From Hymenoscyphus infarciens (taxonomy: Eukaryota > Ascomycota > Leotiomycetes > Helotiales > Helotiaceae): 64,000 nt of DNA. Position 1 is the stretch's first letter. The number at the start of each line of letters is the position of its first letter. A program made the translations under genes and the position numbers. The stretch lies in assembly GCA_001414345.1 (NCBI GenBank), contig LLCB01000013.1:124001-188000 (forward strand). The letters are read 5' to 3'. Under the pieces are notes generated by a model, which saw only the letters and a program-made list of their open reading frames with translations, searched no databases and was not told the DNA's origin. Shown here piece after piece: positions 12,240 to 23,405 of this stretch.

Positions 12240-14110
12240 AGATATAAATCAGTTAAAATACGCTTTCTATTAGAACTAAACAAAGAAGCGAGCTCTTAGC
12301 TAAGTTATCGCTATCTTCAATCCTAACTAAATATTATCTAACTCTACTCTAAACTCCTTTTGAACCTCTACTAGTAAATATTTAAAAGACTATAGTTATA
12401 AACCAAGTCCCAGCCGCCGGTATAAAAGTTAAAAGAGATAGAAGTTAAAAGAGATAGAAGTAGAATTAGAAGAAGATTATACTAAAGAAACTTTTACTAA
12501 CTTCAAAAAGTCACTTTTCAAGTATAACTATACTTAGAGAGATACTAGAATTAGAAAGCTTCTTTTATATATAGGATAAGATTATACCTTAGCTCTAAAA
12601 CTCGTCTACTACTATTAAGAGACGTTAGAATTATAACTTCGCTAAGATAGTGAATAATCTTTTAGCTATAGATAAGGAGACCTACTAAAACGCTAAGTTA
12701 TAAGATATTAGTACTATAGTCTAAATTACCCTCTCCTTATCTAATTTAGCTCTAAACTCTCTATAATACGATAGTAAATCATCCTCTACTTTAGAAGTGG
12801 AATTCGAAATTAGAAGATAATTAAGTTCTTAAGTACTTTAAAGAGAATAAGGCAATATAACAACTTTAGTATTAAAATCCTTTAACTAGCTAAAACCCTA
12901 CTAACTCTAGTATAGAGTCTTTCTTACTTTTCTAGCTAAGCTAGAAGTTCTTTTTTTTATTTTTAAACTTTTTAAAGTAGATATAAGTTAGTTAAAATAC
13001 GCTTTCTATTAGGATAAAACAAAGAAGTAAGCTCTTAACTAAGTTATTACTATTTCTTAACTAAGTACTATCTAACTCTACTTTAAATCTTTTCTAATTT
13101 TACTTTAAACTTTTTCTCTACTACTTCTAAAGTAGAATTAGAATTAGAAGACGATTTTAAATAAGTCCTTAAATACCCCGGTTTAAACTCGAATTACTAA
13201 AAGGAATAAGGTAGTCTATAGGCCTAAGTAACATAGTTTATATAATAGTACTAATAAATGTTATACTTAAAACTATTCCTTTTATTATCTTAAACGTTGG
13301 ATAATAATTTTAACTTTAACAACTTTAATATTAAGTTTATTTAACTAGCTGAAACCACCTCTTTTATTATCTCTAGATACTTAGACAATTCAACAAACTT
13401 TAGTAACAACCTTGTCTTTAACTAAGCCAAAACCCCTCCTTTTATTATTCTAAACTTTAAATAGTGTTTTCAACTTTTAGTAATAAGTCTTTTAACTAGC
13501 CAAAACTACCCCTTTTGTTATCTTAAACTTTAGATAATGAAACTTTAATAACCTTTAGTAATAAACTTCGTTTTTAACTAGCTGAAACGCTACTGACTCT
13601 AGTATAGAGTCTTATAGTTGTTACTTTCTTACTTTCTTTTACTTCTAGTAGAGCTAGAAGTTCTTTTTTTATCTAAATTCGACTTAGATATAAATTAGTA
13701 CGCTCTTGAAAGAATAGTAACCTCTTAGCTAAGTTATTACTATCTATAATATTATTAACTTTTTCGTTTCTAACTTTACTCTAAGTCTCTGCTAACCTTA
13801 GTTTAGATAAACTTACTTTCTTTTATATCTAGTAGGCTAGATATTTTATTTAAATTTAAATTAGATACGAATTAGTATACCCTTGAAGTAAACTCTTAGC
13901 TAAGACATTACTATTACCTATAACTTTACCTCTTAATATTCGCTTCTAACTCTAATCTAAATTTACTTCTAACTTTATTTTAAACTTTTTCAGATCTACA
14001 CTCTTTTAGTAATTTAAATTAGATATAAATTAGTATACTCTTAAAGTAAGCTCTTAACTAAGTTATCACTACCTCTTAACTAAACAACTTCTAACTTTAT
14101 TCTAAATCCG
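12240..14110 (+). repeat. Tandem degenerate repeats inside RT1
   Basis: Two kinds of interior repeat are visible. One is the phrase 'AGATATAAATTAGT..CTCTTAGCTAAGTTATTACTAT', starting near 12240, 12968, 13688, 13866 and 14023. The other is a ~75-90 bp unit centred on 'TTAACTAGCTGAAACC' with 'TTATTATCTTAAACTTTAGATAAT', repeated from about 12885 to 13590. The reverse complements of both occur inside RT2, so the arrays belonged to the original element. Confidence 0.65.
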
Positions 14111-15858
14111 CCTCTGTCTCTACTTTAAATTTTTTATACTTTTTAAACTTTAAAAACTTTAAACTTTTTCCAACTTATTAGACAGGATTAGACTATACTC
14201 TTTTAGTAGATAAGAATACTTATACTTAATATTAAAGGATTTAAAAACGAAGTCTCTTTTATAAGTATCTATAAACTTAGTTAAATACGATTTAGATCCT
14301 GCTTAGTATCTTATAGATAATTTTTAGGGTTTACTATATCATCTAAGAGACTTTCATAAAGCTAAGACTACCTTAACATCTCTCTAAATAGCTTAACACA
14401 TAGGAATTAGATAAGAATTAGATAAAAGAGTTAATTTATAAAACTCTATTAAATACCCTTTAATTCTAGTTACTCTTAATAAGGAACTTATAATAAAAAC
14501 CTAAGATAAAACACTAACTAGTAGGAATATTTAAAGTTAATAAAGTAAAGAACTAAGACTAAGTTACTACTGAAATAAGGCCTACTAACTCTCCTTAAAC
14601 CATAGCCTCTCCTTTCTCTAACTTATTATTATCCTCTCTACTCTCCTAAGCGTAAGAAGCCTAAATTAGCTCTTTCTCTACTACCTCCTTCTTATAGGGA
14701 TGCTTCTTACCTCAGCGACCTCTTATAACTAGCTTTAGGGAGGACGCTTGTAAACTCTTTAGATAGGCCTTAAAGAGGACCTAAAGCTAGGTTTAGACAG
14801 AGGTTCTACCCTCTATAGTATAGTATAAGAACTATTGAATATTAGTAACTAAAACCTCTTTAATAAGTAAGAGGTACTTATAGTAACCTTAGTATAAAGT
14901 GTCTAAGTCTTCTCTAGGAGGGCGAACTATACCTCTAAACTATTCTTTAGTACCTCTATACTAGTAACGACTAACACCTTATCTAAGGCCTTAGTAGCCT
15001 TCTTAACCTCCCTCTTCTCCTCTTTACTCTAAAGCTTGCTAAACTCCTTCTCGACAAACTATAGCAACTACCTAAGTTAGAACGGATTTAGTATATATTT
15101 AGGATTAAACTTACTAGAATATACATAGTATTCTACTCTATATAATACCTGTACTTCTTTAACTTCAGCTTCTTAAAAGTATATACGTAATCTCCGTTCT
15201 AAGATTTTACCTAAAAGCACCGAATATAGTAGACTTAGTAAGTAGCTGGAAGCGTACTAGGAGGATATAGAAGAGGCATTTTACTATATTAGATTAGCTC
15301 TAAATTAGGTTTGATTAAGGAGAGAAGAACTTACTTTTATATATATATATATAATATATATATATATTCTAGGAGATAAGTTAGTATATAAGAATATACC
15401 TAATTAGAAGGTATTCTTACTATTTATATTATTTAGATAAAAAGAAAAGAAGAAGAGAAGTTAGAATTAGGGAAAAGTCGCCTACTAATATACTACTTAT
15501 AATAATAGCTATTACTTTATAATTATTATTTATTACTTAATAATTACTATTATAATATACGATAATAGTAAGAATACGATAACTCTATAGTAGTGTACTG
15601 CTTTCTACCTACTAGCTAATTATTAGCTTCTCTTCCGTTTGTATCCTATTATTATATAATATATAGTAGTAAACAAAGAGCGATTAGCTCTTAAATAATA
15701 ATACTACTAGCTACTAACCCCACTCTAACCACTAGATATTATAATAGTAAGACTTTTATATTCTTTATAACAAAAAGACAAATAATACTCTAATCGACCT
15801 AATACTATGCCGATCGCTAACCGAAGACTCGGGATAAGTCTTTTTAAAGGAGGGGGGA

Positions 15859-16354
15859 TGTAATAGTATACTATCCTAGATTATTATATAATAGCTAGAT
15901 TATTATATAATAGCACCATTCTAAATTATTAGTATTCGTGAAACTACTAATACTCTTAAGTAGTGCTAATACCTCTAATACCTCTAAGGCCGAGATTACG
16001 AATAACTAATACTTATATAAGCAAAGTGCTAAAGGTATTAATATCTAATATTTATATATAGAAGGGATTAAAGTTCAGATGTTATATATTTAGCTTTCTA
16101 AAGGATCAGAGGTTATATATTTAGCTTTTCAGCTCTTGTTATTTAGTATTAGCTATATTAGGCAGAGCTTGGTTATTATTATTATTAGAACTTAGAAGCT
16201 TCCGACCTTCTTATATATAGACGTTTATGTTTAGTATAGTAGAGGGACAGTTATTGTTTTCTTCTATATTAGAGCCTAGTATCTATATACGTTATTCTGC
16301 TATACGCACTCTCATATGCCTCTACTATAGTTGTGTGTATTTCGTGCTATTATA
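15859..16354 (+). repeat. RT1 3' LTR (496 bp)
   Basis: Begins TGTAATAG directly after the polypurine tract and ends CTATTATA, followed by the GATTC target duplication. Confidence 0.9.
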
Positions 16355-17170
16355 GATTCTAGCGTTCTTACTCTAAACTTTCTAATTCTCTCTTCTATAT
16401 TATAGAAAGAGAGATTTTCATAGGAATACCGTAGAAGATATAAATACTACTACTTCTTTTCCTCGTATTATTCACTCTTCTAAAATATTATTCGACTTCT
16501 ATAATCATAGCTATATACTACTAGAGAACGTCTTAGACAACTACGAACCTCTTTACTAACTAAGTTCTTATAAACTAAAACTTTATCAGCTAATCCTAGT
16601 TTTAGTACTCTATTCTCTCTAAGGTATCCCTAGTTCTAGTCGTATACTCTTATTTCTAACCTCTTTACTACTTCTCTCTACTAACTCTATTTCTATCTCT
16701 CTTATCTCTCTACTAGAGCTACTAATATAATTCAGCTACGACTTCTATAACTGTCTTTTTTTTACAAAGGCTACGGTTCTAAGCTGCTCTTCTCTTAAGA
16801 AAGAAGTTATAATTATAATTTTGTTTTTTATAAAGAATATTATAAGTTTTTCTCTTTCTAATAAAGGTTAAAGCAGAAAGGCGCGAGATAGTAGAAAAGA
16901 TAAGTAAGAGCGGATTTATATGAAAAGTTTTATACTTAAGAAAAGAACTAAAGTACTCTTTCTCTATAGTTGATCTATATAAAAGGAAAGGGTTTTACTA
17001 CTACTAAGAAAATATTATACTCGCTCTAAGTATTTCTTATACTCTCTAATTTAGAAATAAAATAACAGTTGAGAGAGTATAGAATAGTATATTAGAACTA
17101 TAAGAGTAGCGGAAATAAGCCTTTCAGCGGCTAAGTCAAAACCTCTCTCTTAAGTGACTTATAGATCATA
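16355..17170. repeat. RIP-mutated TA-rich sequence
   Basis: Stop-saturated TA-rich DNA continuing to about 17170, where composition returns to normal just before a real gene. No terminal repeats were recognised, so it is probably the host sequence or older repeat into which RT1 inserted. Confidence 0.5.
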
Positions 17171-17299
17171 AAACTATTCATAACTTTGTATAAACTAGCA
17201 TAGCCTACTAGCTTCTACGCCTGTTAATAAGACGGATATTCTTAAGAATCTCTTCCCTTCTTATAATCAAATAAGTCGCGATTTCTTCGCATTGTATGC

Positions 17300-18672
17300 C
17301 TATCTAGATATCTGAGCCTTCAATGATTTTGCTCGCTCTTCGAATTCTAGAAGCATCGTTAGTTAAATTAGGGAATAGTAATATAGGAGCCACACTAACC
17401 TTTGTCTGTTTCTTCATACTCGTCGATAGTCTGATCAAGGATTATTTGGTGCGGCGAGAGCTCCATCAAGTACTCCCAGCGAGACTTCTGTTTATCTTGG
17501 AGTTCATTCATACTCTCCGATGTAGCCACTTCGTCCAAGACTTCGTCAACATTAGACGGGTGAGTACGTTTGAACCCACTTCGAACCACAGCTTGACCTT
17601 GCAATTGTGGTCTCGGCTTCGTTTGAGAAGCTCTTTGAATGGTTGAAGTACCATACAGAATCGAATTCGATGCGCCATTGCCTTGTGTCGATGCTTTGCG
17701 GTTCCCAAAGAGTGATCTAATCGAGGGAGTAATCTTAGATCGGGCTGTGACGAAGGAGGATCGATCAGAAATTAATGTGCTTGATGTCTCTGTTAAACTC
17801 AAAGCATCAGCCTCCAGTGAGATATCCGCAATCAATGATCCTTTACCTTTGACTGGTTTGGTTGGGCTTCCTGCACTGTTGGACCTTCGAGACATATCGC
17901 TACGAATAGGCCGCTCGCGTCCTTCAAAAATGCTTTGCGCATCCTCATCATGTTCAATAACACTCCGTGCCAAAGGTAGACTACTCAGCGATCGGGAATC
18001 ATCGGCGACTCGTTTTAGAAGGGCGGCATTTTCGGGTTTTGTTAAGATTCGGAAAATCTTCTCGAGCGTTTGGGTATTGTTCGCTATTGACTGGGTATTC
18101 GCAACGACGGAATTTGTAATTTGAATGTTTGAACCACTGTAATGACAAGTTGCGATTCAATTACTATTGATGAAAAATGGGGGTTTCGCTTGAACGTACG
18201 CTTGGAAAGAAGCCAGCAGCAGGGTTATCGCGCTCACTTGGCCCCTGACATTCTCTCTTAATATCCTCATTGAATCACCATACCAAACTGCCTTAATCTT
18301 TGCTTTGGCACTGCTCTTACTTCTCTTATCAAGTTGCTGGATATTGAGATTCTCAAGTCTCTCGTTCAAAAGGGCGAAAACAGTAAAGCACTGGCATAAG
18401 ATTCCCCGGTAGTCGGCGTGCACATAGGCCAGTCTCTCGCTTTCTTCGCCTGTTATGGGCCTACGTAGGATATCATCTTGTATGATTATGTCCTGGAGCT
18501 TCAGGAGGGATGCAAGAATAGCCGCGCATTCGCTTTTCATAGCCGCGACCTGGATCTCAGCAATCTTGTACTTGGAGACGTAGTCCGAAATAGTCTGTAC
18601 TGTGGTGACGCTCGTTGTCACAACCTTGACAACCGTCGAGACGATAGTAATGGCACTGACCGGCTCTGCCAT
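17300..18672 (-). CDS. SesA/STAND-type fungal N-domain protein (gene A)
   Basis: Exons complement(17300..17346, 17400..18136, 18200..18672) give 418 aa. Intron 1 (18137-18199) is GTACGT..TTACAG. Intron 2 (17347-17399) is GTTAGT..TTCTAG with an ideal CTAAC. Both keep frame and remove early stops. The N-terminus MAEPVSAITIVSTVVKVV, then an all-helical stretch with KLQDII and LRENVRGQVSAITLLLASFQA (to ~158), resembles the helical N-domains of fungal STAND/NLR-like and SesA-type proteins. These domains are implicated in heterokaryon incompatibility and cell-death signalling. No NACHT, NB-ARC or repeat domain follows; the rest is Ser/Thr-rich with a charged C-terminus, so this is a stand-alone N-domain protein. 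The role is inferred. It lies 193 bp from divergent gene B and about 130 bp from the RIP block edge. Confidence 0.7.
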
Positions 18673-18865
18673 TGCGTCTGGTGGTGAGCATCCATGGGGA
18701 AGATAGAAGGGTTGTGTTGGAAATATAGAAACGAGGCTGAGGCTGAGATGCAGCGCCTAAATGCCAGGGGCTGGTAATTCAAGGCCAACTGAGGAGCGAG
18801 TCAAAAAACCACTGTAACGACACCCTCACACCCTCAATCCCTATCGAAAAATTGAACGAAGAGCG
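18673..18865. promoter_or_regulatory. Compact divergent promoter of the two SesA-like genes
   Basis: Only 193 bp separate the start codons of gene A (-) and gene B (+), so the regulatory sequence is probably shared. No clear TATA box was seen. Confidence 0.4.
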
Positions 18866-19569
18866 ATGGAAGCCGCTACCTCTGTCTCAACGCTCATACT
18901 GGTAGGAGTCCTTGTCTGCGCTGGTGCCCAGTCTTGGGTGGCAGCCACATCCAACGCACAAACAGAGCTTGACACCTTGATAGCGGAAGTCACAAGTACT
19001 CGAGCAGCTCTTGGGCCTCTTGAGCGTTATGTGCGCCTCAGGAGCTCCGATGAAAGAAGCCAGAAGGTCATCCTCACTATGATGGCAGATCTGAGAGAGT
19101 TGGAGAAGCAACTATTTGATGGGATCCAGAATTATCTGGGGACAGGGGTAAATGAATCGAAGCATTGATGCTGAGCCAACTAATCATGTCGGCTAGCCTC
19201 TCTCTACCCGAACTAGGTTGAAGTGGATTTTCAAGCGCACTGCTCTGAAAGAGATAGCCAGCAGGATCTCAACCCAGAAAATCACCATCTTGTCGTTGCA
19301 AGTTGCTGAATTGACACAGCAAACTGTCACACTAGTGCAGTAAGTACAAATCCAAGATAAGCCACGAGTAACGCACACTAACCATGTTCAGGAATTCTGC
19401 TTCACAGGAGCTTGCGCTCACCGAGTTCCTTCAAACGAATCCCATTCCTAATCCGAACACATCCACAGTATCAATCGCAATCGAACAGGGCGACCGGGAC
19501 AGACATATAACCAGAAGTATTGAGGCTGAAGCACAAAATGGAGGTGTTGGAGAAGAGGATATTATGTAG
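18866..19569 (+). CDS. Small SesA-like N-domain protein (gene B)
   Basis: Exons 18866..19147, 19224..19339 and 19392..19569 give 191 aa. Intron 2 (GTAAGTAC..CTAACCATGTTCAG) is textbook. Intron 1 (GTAAAT..TTGAAG) keeps frame, but its acceptor is weak and a nearby site is possible. The N-terminus has a hydrophobic helix, then AQTELDTLIAEVTSTRAALGPLERYV, and exon 2 gives WIFKRTALKEIASRIS. This pattern (hydrophobic helix, LxxEVxSLxxxL, then KWxFKKxELxEL) recurs in fungal STAND/SesA N-domains. The protein ends soon after the domain in a polar tail. It may be intact, or a remnant whose downstream part was separated by the insertions that follow. Function is unknown. Confidence 0.55.
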
Positions 19570-20038
19570 TACCGGCACCACAGTGATTCTTGGAGTGAGA
19601 GATGAAACAAAGTGTGCCAAGGGAAATTATTCTATGGGGCAGCTTATTCCGGTCGGGTTATGGAGCCACACCGGAATTAGAGAGCATAATTATATTGCCT
19701 ATATAATTAACTCTAAATTTCAAGAACAAGCTATTACTTTCACTTTGAACAGGGATTGATCTGATGCTCTGCGAATTTATATCTTGTCGAGGAAATCAAT
19801 ACAAGCGATTTAGCAATTAAGGAAGAAATATATACATACAGATAAAGAGGTTTCGTTCAAACAAGATTTCCACATCTTAGACTTTCTGAGACAATTGCTT
19901 TACTTCTCGAAAATAGCTCAATACAATCTGATTAATAAACTTAGGTAGTAGTACCGTCTAAGTTATACTGCTACCTAAGTCAGGACTAGTACACAACCCT
20001 TCAAAGCTTAGGATAAACACTCTTGAACGCATTATATA
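19570..20038. other. AT-rich flank with no supported gene
   Basis: The sequence grows AT-rich after gene B and runs to the TRIM insertion point. An 80-residue open frame here has no coherent composition. Confidence 0.4.
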
Positions 20039-20179
20039 TGTTGCAAATGTATGGCGGAAACTCTTCAATTTGCTAAGTGTGGCCTAAGCCGACTATTTAT
20101 GCCCTGGGATGACGCTAGTGCCTACGCTAGTGAGTAGCCACGTGACTGACATACTCCTATTCACTATAGGCTTTCAACA
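20039..20179 (-). repeat. TRIM LTR, left copy (141 bp)
   Basis: Begins TGTTGCAAATG and ends CTTTCAACA. It differs from the right copy by about one base. Confidence 0.9.
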
Positions 20180-20827
20180 CACCCCCTCAGGCGCTTGGCT
20201 ACTCCAACTACCTAGCTTCCATATCTCTCTTTTCACCCCTTTGCTATCCTTCCTTCCTTCCAGTTTTGCACCCCCTATCCGTAGCCCTAGCGAGTACTTT
20301 CTACCCCCTATCCTGGATTGCGAGTGACTGTTTTGGTTGTTTTGGTTATAAGGAGGACCTTTGTGGCTTTTGTAGAGTGAATTGTTTTTGAGTTGTAGAG
20401 TTCGATGATTGGTTCGGCTCGCTTCGTGGCCGAGTATAACTTCCTACTTCCTTGTGCCCGGTAGGAAGGTGAATGTAGGTTGGCGTAAGGTGGAACTGTC
20501 GTTTCGGTTTCTGACTTGCTATTCCTTCGCCGTTGATCTGGCAGCTTCTTCGTAGATGGCTGCTAAGTGATGTCTATTCCGAACTGTTTGGCTTTCGTTA
20601 CTCGGCATCTGGCACTGGCACTGACGTTCTTTTGGCATCTCGCATCTGGCGCGGTTTCCAGCCTTCTTGGCGGAAAAGACGAATTTGAGGTGACGGGGTT
20701 ACTTTGAGCTATGTCGTGCTCACCCTCTGAAAAGGAACCTTAATTTAGGACTTCGCTCCTAGGGGCGGGAAGGCTCCATATACCATACAACATCGGAGGT
20801 ACGTAGAGCGTCCCGGGTCTTATAACC

Positions 20828-20968
20828 TGTTGCAAATGTATGGCGGAAACTCTTTAATTTGCTAAGTGTGGCCTAAGCCGACTATTTATGCCCTGGGATG
20901 ACGCTAGTGCCTACGCTAGTGAGTAGCCACGTGACTGACATACTCCTATTCACTATAGGCTTTCAACA
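20828..20968 (-). repeat. TRIM LTR, right copy (141 bp)
   Basis: Same length and sequence as the left copy apart from about one base; followed by the ATATA target duplication. Confidence 0.9.
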
Positions 20969-21640
20969 ATATATAATCACATAAACTCTTGAATCAACTC
21001 AAAAGTTATCTCATAATATAGTCAAGAAATATATACTAAGAAATATACACTAAAATCAACCTCTTCAAGAAGTTTGTTAAATTTTTTTAAACCGTATATC
21101 TTATAAGCAGCACGCGTTACAGTAAAAGTTCTATAAAGTAATTCTCAATCCAAGTCTATAATTATAGTGAAATCTATAGAGCGTAGTAGCAAGTATACAG
21201 GCGTAAAATAGGTAAAACATCTGTTTCTAGTAAGAGGTTAAAAAGGCGCGGTTCTATCTAAAGAGTCTAGGGGTTGTTCAAACTCTTTAGGAGAACAAAG
21301 GTAGTACAAATCCATTTATTCTAGTCGTTTAAAATAATGGAATTGATTTACTAAGATTGAGTTGAACAATTGGACTCTATTGTAAAACTCTTTATCAAGT
21401 AATTAAGTTCACCACTATCCATGAATAATATCCTTAATCTACTTCTAAAACTTATGATAAAGCAGGTCAGAGACGTCTGAATAACCCATTGTATTGCACA
21501 TACTATGAATGCCAAAGAGACGGTTGCGATTCCGAAAAAGCGTGGAATTTCTCTATAAAATAGAGCCTCTTTCCTCCAAGTCGACTAGGAAAAAACAAAC
21601 GGCCACATATAAGGCTTTATCTCGACAGACTGAACTCAAA
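20969..21640. other. AT-rich intergenic sequence
   Basis: Moderately TA-rich DNA with no gene and no recognised terminal repeat. It probably shares the decay history of 19.6-20.0 kb, which it would adjoin without the TRIM. Confidence 0.4.
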
Positions 21641-21647
21641 CTCTCCG

Positions 21648-22905
21648 TCAACAAAACACAAGAAGTTTCCAACCGATGAAATCTTTCTAACTATTGTTGT
21701 AGAAGGAGACTCTACGCCAGAATCCATTACGAACGCTCCACAGCAGAAAGAGCCCGCCGAAGCCGAAATACAATTTACACCCTCTGAGTTCACTCCCACG
21801 GGAGGATGACTCTGGCGTGCTTACCGAGCCTGCGCTCGACTGTACATCCACAACCTCAATTGACCGATTTTAGGATAACGCTCTGGCTTCGTATGAACTC
21901 CCAACTTTCGAAGCCATTGGTGAACTGGAGCATTCGGAAGAGGCGGGAGACAACAATCCAACAGTTGATGCTGAAGTGCAAGATGCTCCCAGGCTCAGAT
22001 TTAGCGACAGCCGAATTTATCTTCTGGACAATTGGATGCATTGCCCTTGCTACTTAGCAGAGAACCCGAAAAATTGGAGCAACTCGGATGTATCGACCGA
22101 GCCTGACCCATATCTGCCGATATAGAAAAAAAAGACTTTAGCAATATTGTTGGGATCTACCGAGTGTTTCGATGTCAACAAATTCGTCGATGATGAAGTA
22201 GTCAGAGCCAAGAACATAAAAATAAATGCTTATAGCCTCAGTATATCGAAGACGAGTTGAAAGCAGGGGAGGGAGAACAGACCGCCACGAAGGGTAAATT
22301 GATGTTCAACGAGAATTTGCTTGCCGCAGAACAGGAACTTCAGAAGGCACATGAGAAAGCACGCCAAGAGTTACGAGCAACTCAGAAGGCAAGTTACGAA
22401 AAGCGAATAGGCAAGCAACCAGAAAGAGACGAGGCCAACAGGTCAAGTCAAGTAGCCCGACAAGCGAGCCAATTGATCTTTCGGCTTATAATGAGATTCA
22501 AAAACACCTTGGGGAGCTTGTGAAGAAGCGAGTGGAAGCAGAAGCGTCTCGTTTAGAAAACAGAGAACAACACGTCATGGACGCAAAGATAGAGGAAGTA
22601 ATCGTTTCAACAGTGGAGCGAAACCGTATCTCTCACTTCGCTCCACTAAACAAAATCCCCATCGGTGGCATCGACGATACCCCCAGACCTAATGAGCTCG
22701 CGGGGGTATTTCCGAAGCGTCTATCACAAGAATTCCGAGACAAGGTTGCATCGGAGAATCCTTATCAGATCTCCCTGAAGCGAGCGAAGAGACAATACAG
22801 CGTGTTGTCGAACCTCACATGAACAGCAACCAAGCTTTACGAGAGGTCCTAGTGAAAATTAATTATAAAGCTGTTGAATGGAAAAACTCCTCCGAAAGAT
22901 AATAC
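21648..22905 (+). pseudogene. Broken fungal gene, possibly SesA/ubiquitin-like-domain family
   Basis: Coding-like sequence continues over ~1.25 kb but only by switching frame at least three times and crossing several stops. Fragments in order: an acidic piece from ~21648 with EIQFTPSEFTPTGG (stop at 21806); after a +1 shift, DDSGVLTEPALDC, a TAG, then ELPTFEAIGELEHSEE and LLDNWMHCPCYLAENP; then EQELQKAHEKARQELRA; then KKRVEAEASRLENREQH and ERNRISHFAPLNKIP. The last two blocks resemble the helical linker before the ubiquitin-like domain of some fungal proteins with SesA-type N-domains, so this may be a relative, or the separated rest, of gene B. Composition is normal, so decay was by indels and point stops and not by strong RIP. 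Confidence 0.55.
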
Positions 22906-23264
22906 AGAGGCTTATCTTGGAAAATACTTCAACGGTGACGTTGCGATGATGCTTAATTGTTTTTTCAGGAGCCACGAAGCATTGAAGGAGGGAACACAGT
23001 AAGGGGTTGAAGGTATTTACAGAGAGCTTGATATACATTCCTTCATATACATAGAGAGAGTTGTAGTTTAACCTCATTACATCCCCTTTTCTCGCTTGAC
23101 CAGAGTGAGAATGGTGAAAAGGTCGTACTTCAGGTTGGTACCTGCCTATCTCGCTCGTCATTCTCAAAGTATAGGTTATGATTAACCGAAACTCTTTGGA
23201 TAATCCAAAAGATCAACCTATATGTTTCAAACAATGACGTGCGGTTGTCCCAAAGTATGAGAAT
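22906..23264. other. Intergenic, no gene seen
   Basis: Balanced composition with only short open frames; it ends at the solo LTR target duplication. Confidence 0.4.
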
Positions 23265-23405
23265 TGTTGAAAGCCTAGTGAATAGGAGTATGTCAGTCAC
23301 GTGGCTACTCGCTAGCGTAGGCACTAGCGCCATCCTAGAGAGCATAAATAGTCGGCTTAGGCCACACTTAGCAAATTGAAGAGTTTCCGCCATACATTTG
23401 CAACA
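23265..23405 (+). repeat. Solo LTR of the TRIM family
   Basis: This 141 bp copy is the reverse complement of the 20.0 and 20.8 kb LTRs with a handful of substitutions and two balancing 2 bp indels. AGAAT lies directly outside both ends (23260-23264, 23406-23410), a perfect 5 bp target duplication. It is therefore an independent insertion reduced to a solo LTR by LTR-LTR recombination. Confidence 0.9.

Larger units (their letters stand above)
10640..16354 (+). mobile_element. Complete RIP-degraded LTR retrotransposon (element RT1)
   Basis: Two 496 bp LTRs (10640-11135 and 15859-16354) flank a 4,723 bp interior. The 5 bp GATTC lies directly outside both ends (10635-10639, 16355-16359), a perfect target duplication. 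The polypurine tract AAAGGAGGGGGGA sits immediately before the right LTR, so the element reads on the plus strand. LTR ends are TGT(A/G)ATAG..CTATTATA; the final TA is probably a RIP-altered CA. The interior is saturated with stops, and no domain can be read, so superfamily (Gypsy or Copia) is not assignable. The two LTRs differ mostly by transitions, as RIP predicts. Confidence 0.9.
20039..20968 (-). mobile_element. TRIM-like retroelement with 141 bp LTRs
   Basis: Near-identical 141 bp direct repeats (20039-20179, 20828-20968), each TGTTG..CAACA, enclose a 648 bp non-coding interior. ATATA lies directly outside both ends, a 5 bp target duplication. On the minus strand TGAGGGGGTG directly precedes one LTR (polypurine tract). 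GGTTATAAGACCCGGG directly follows the other and could be a primer-binding site of the half-tRNA type used by some Copia elements. The LTR then contains a TATA-like CATAAATAG on the same strand. These signs agree on minus orientation. At 930 bp with no coding capacity this is a terminal-repeat retrotransposon in miniature. It is not RIP-mutated and the LTR copies hardly differ, so it is either young or below the RIP length threshold. Confidence 0.85.

Noticed and set aside
10640..16354. Assigning RT1 to Gypsy or Copia
   Set aside because: No integrase, protease or reverse-transcriptase motif survives RIP; order of domains cannot be read.
17395..17973. Separate 192-aa minus-strand gene
   Set aside because: It starts at a TTG and continues upstream in frame to a splice acceptor. 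It is exon 2 of the SesA-like gene A, and its last residues lie in an intron.
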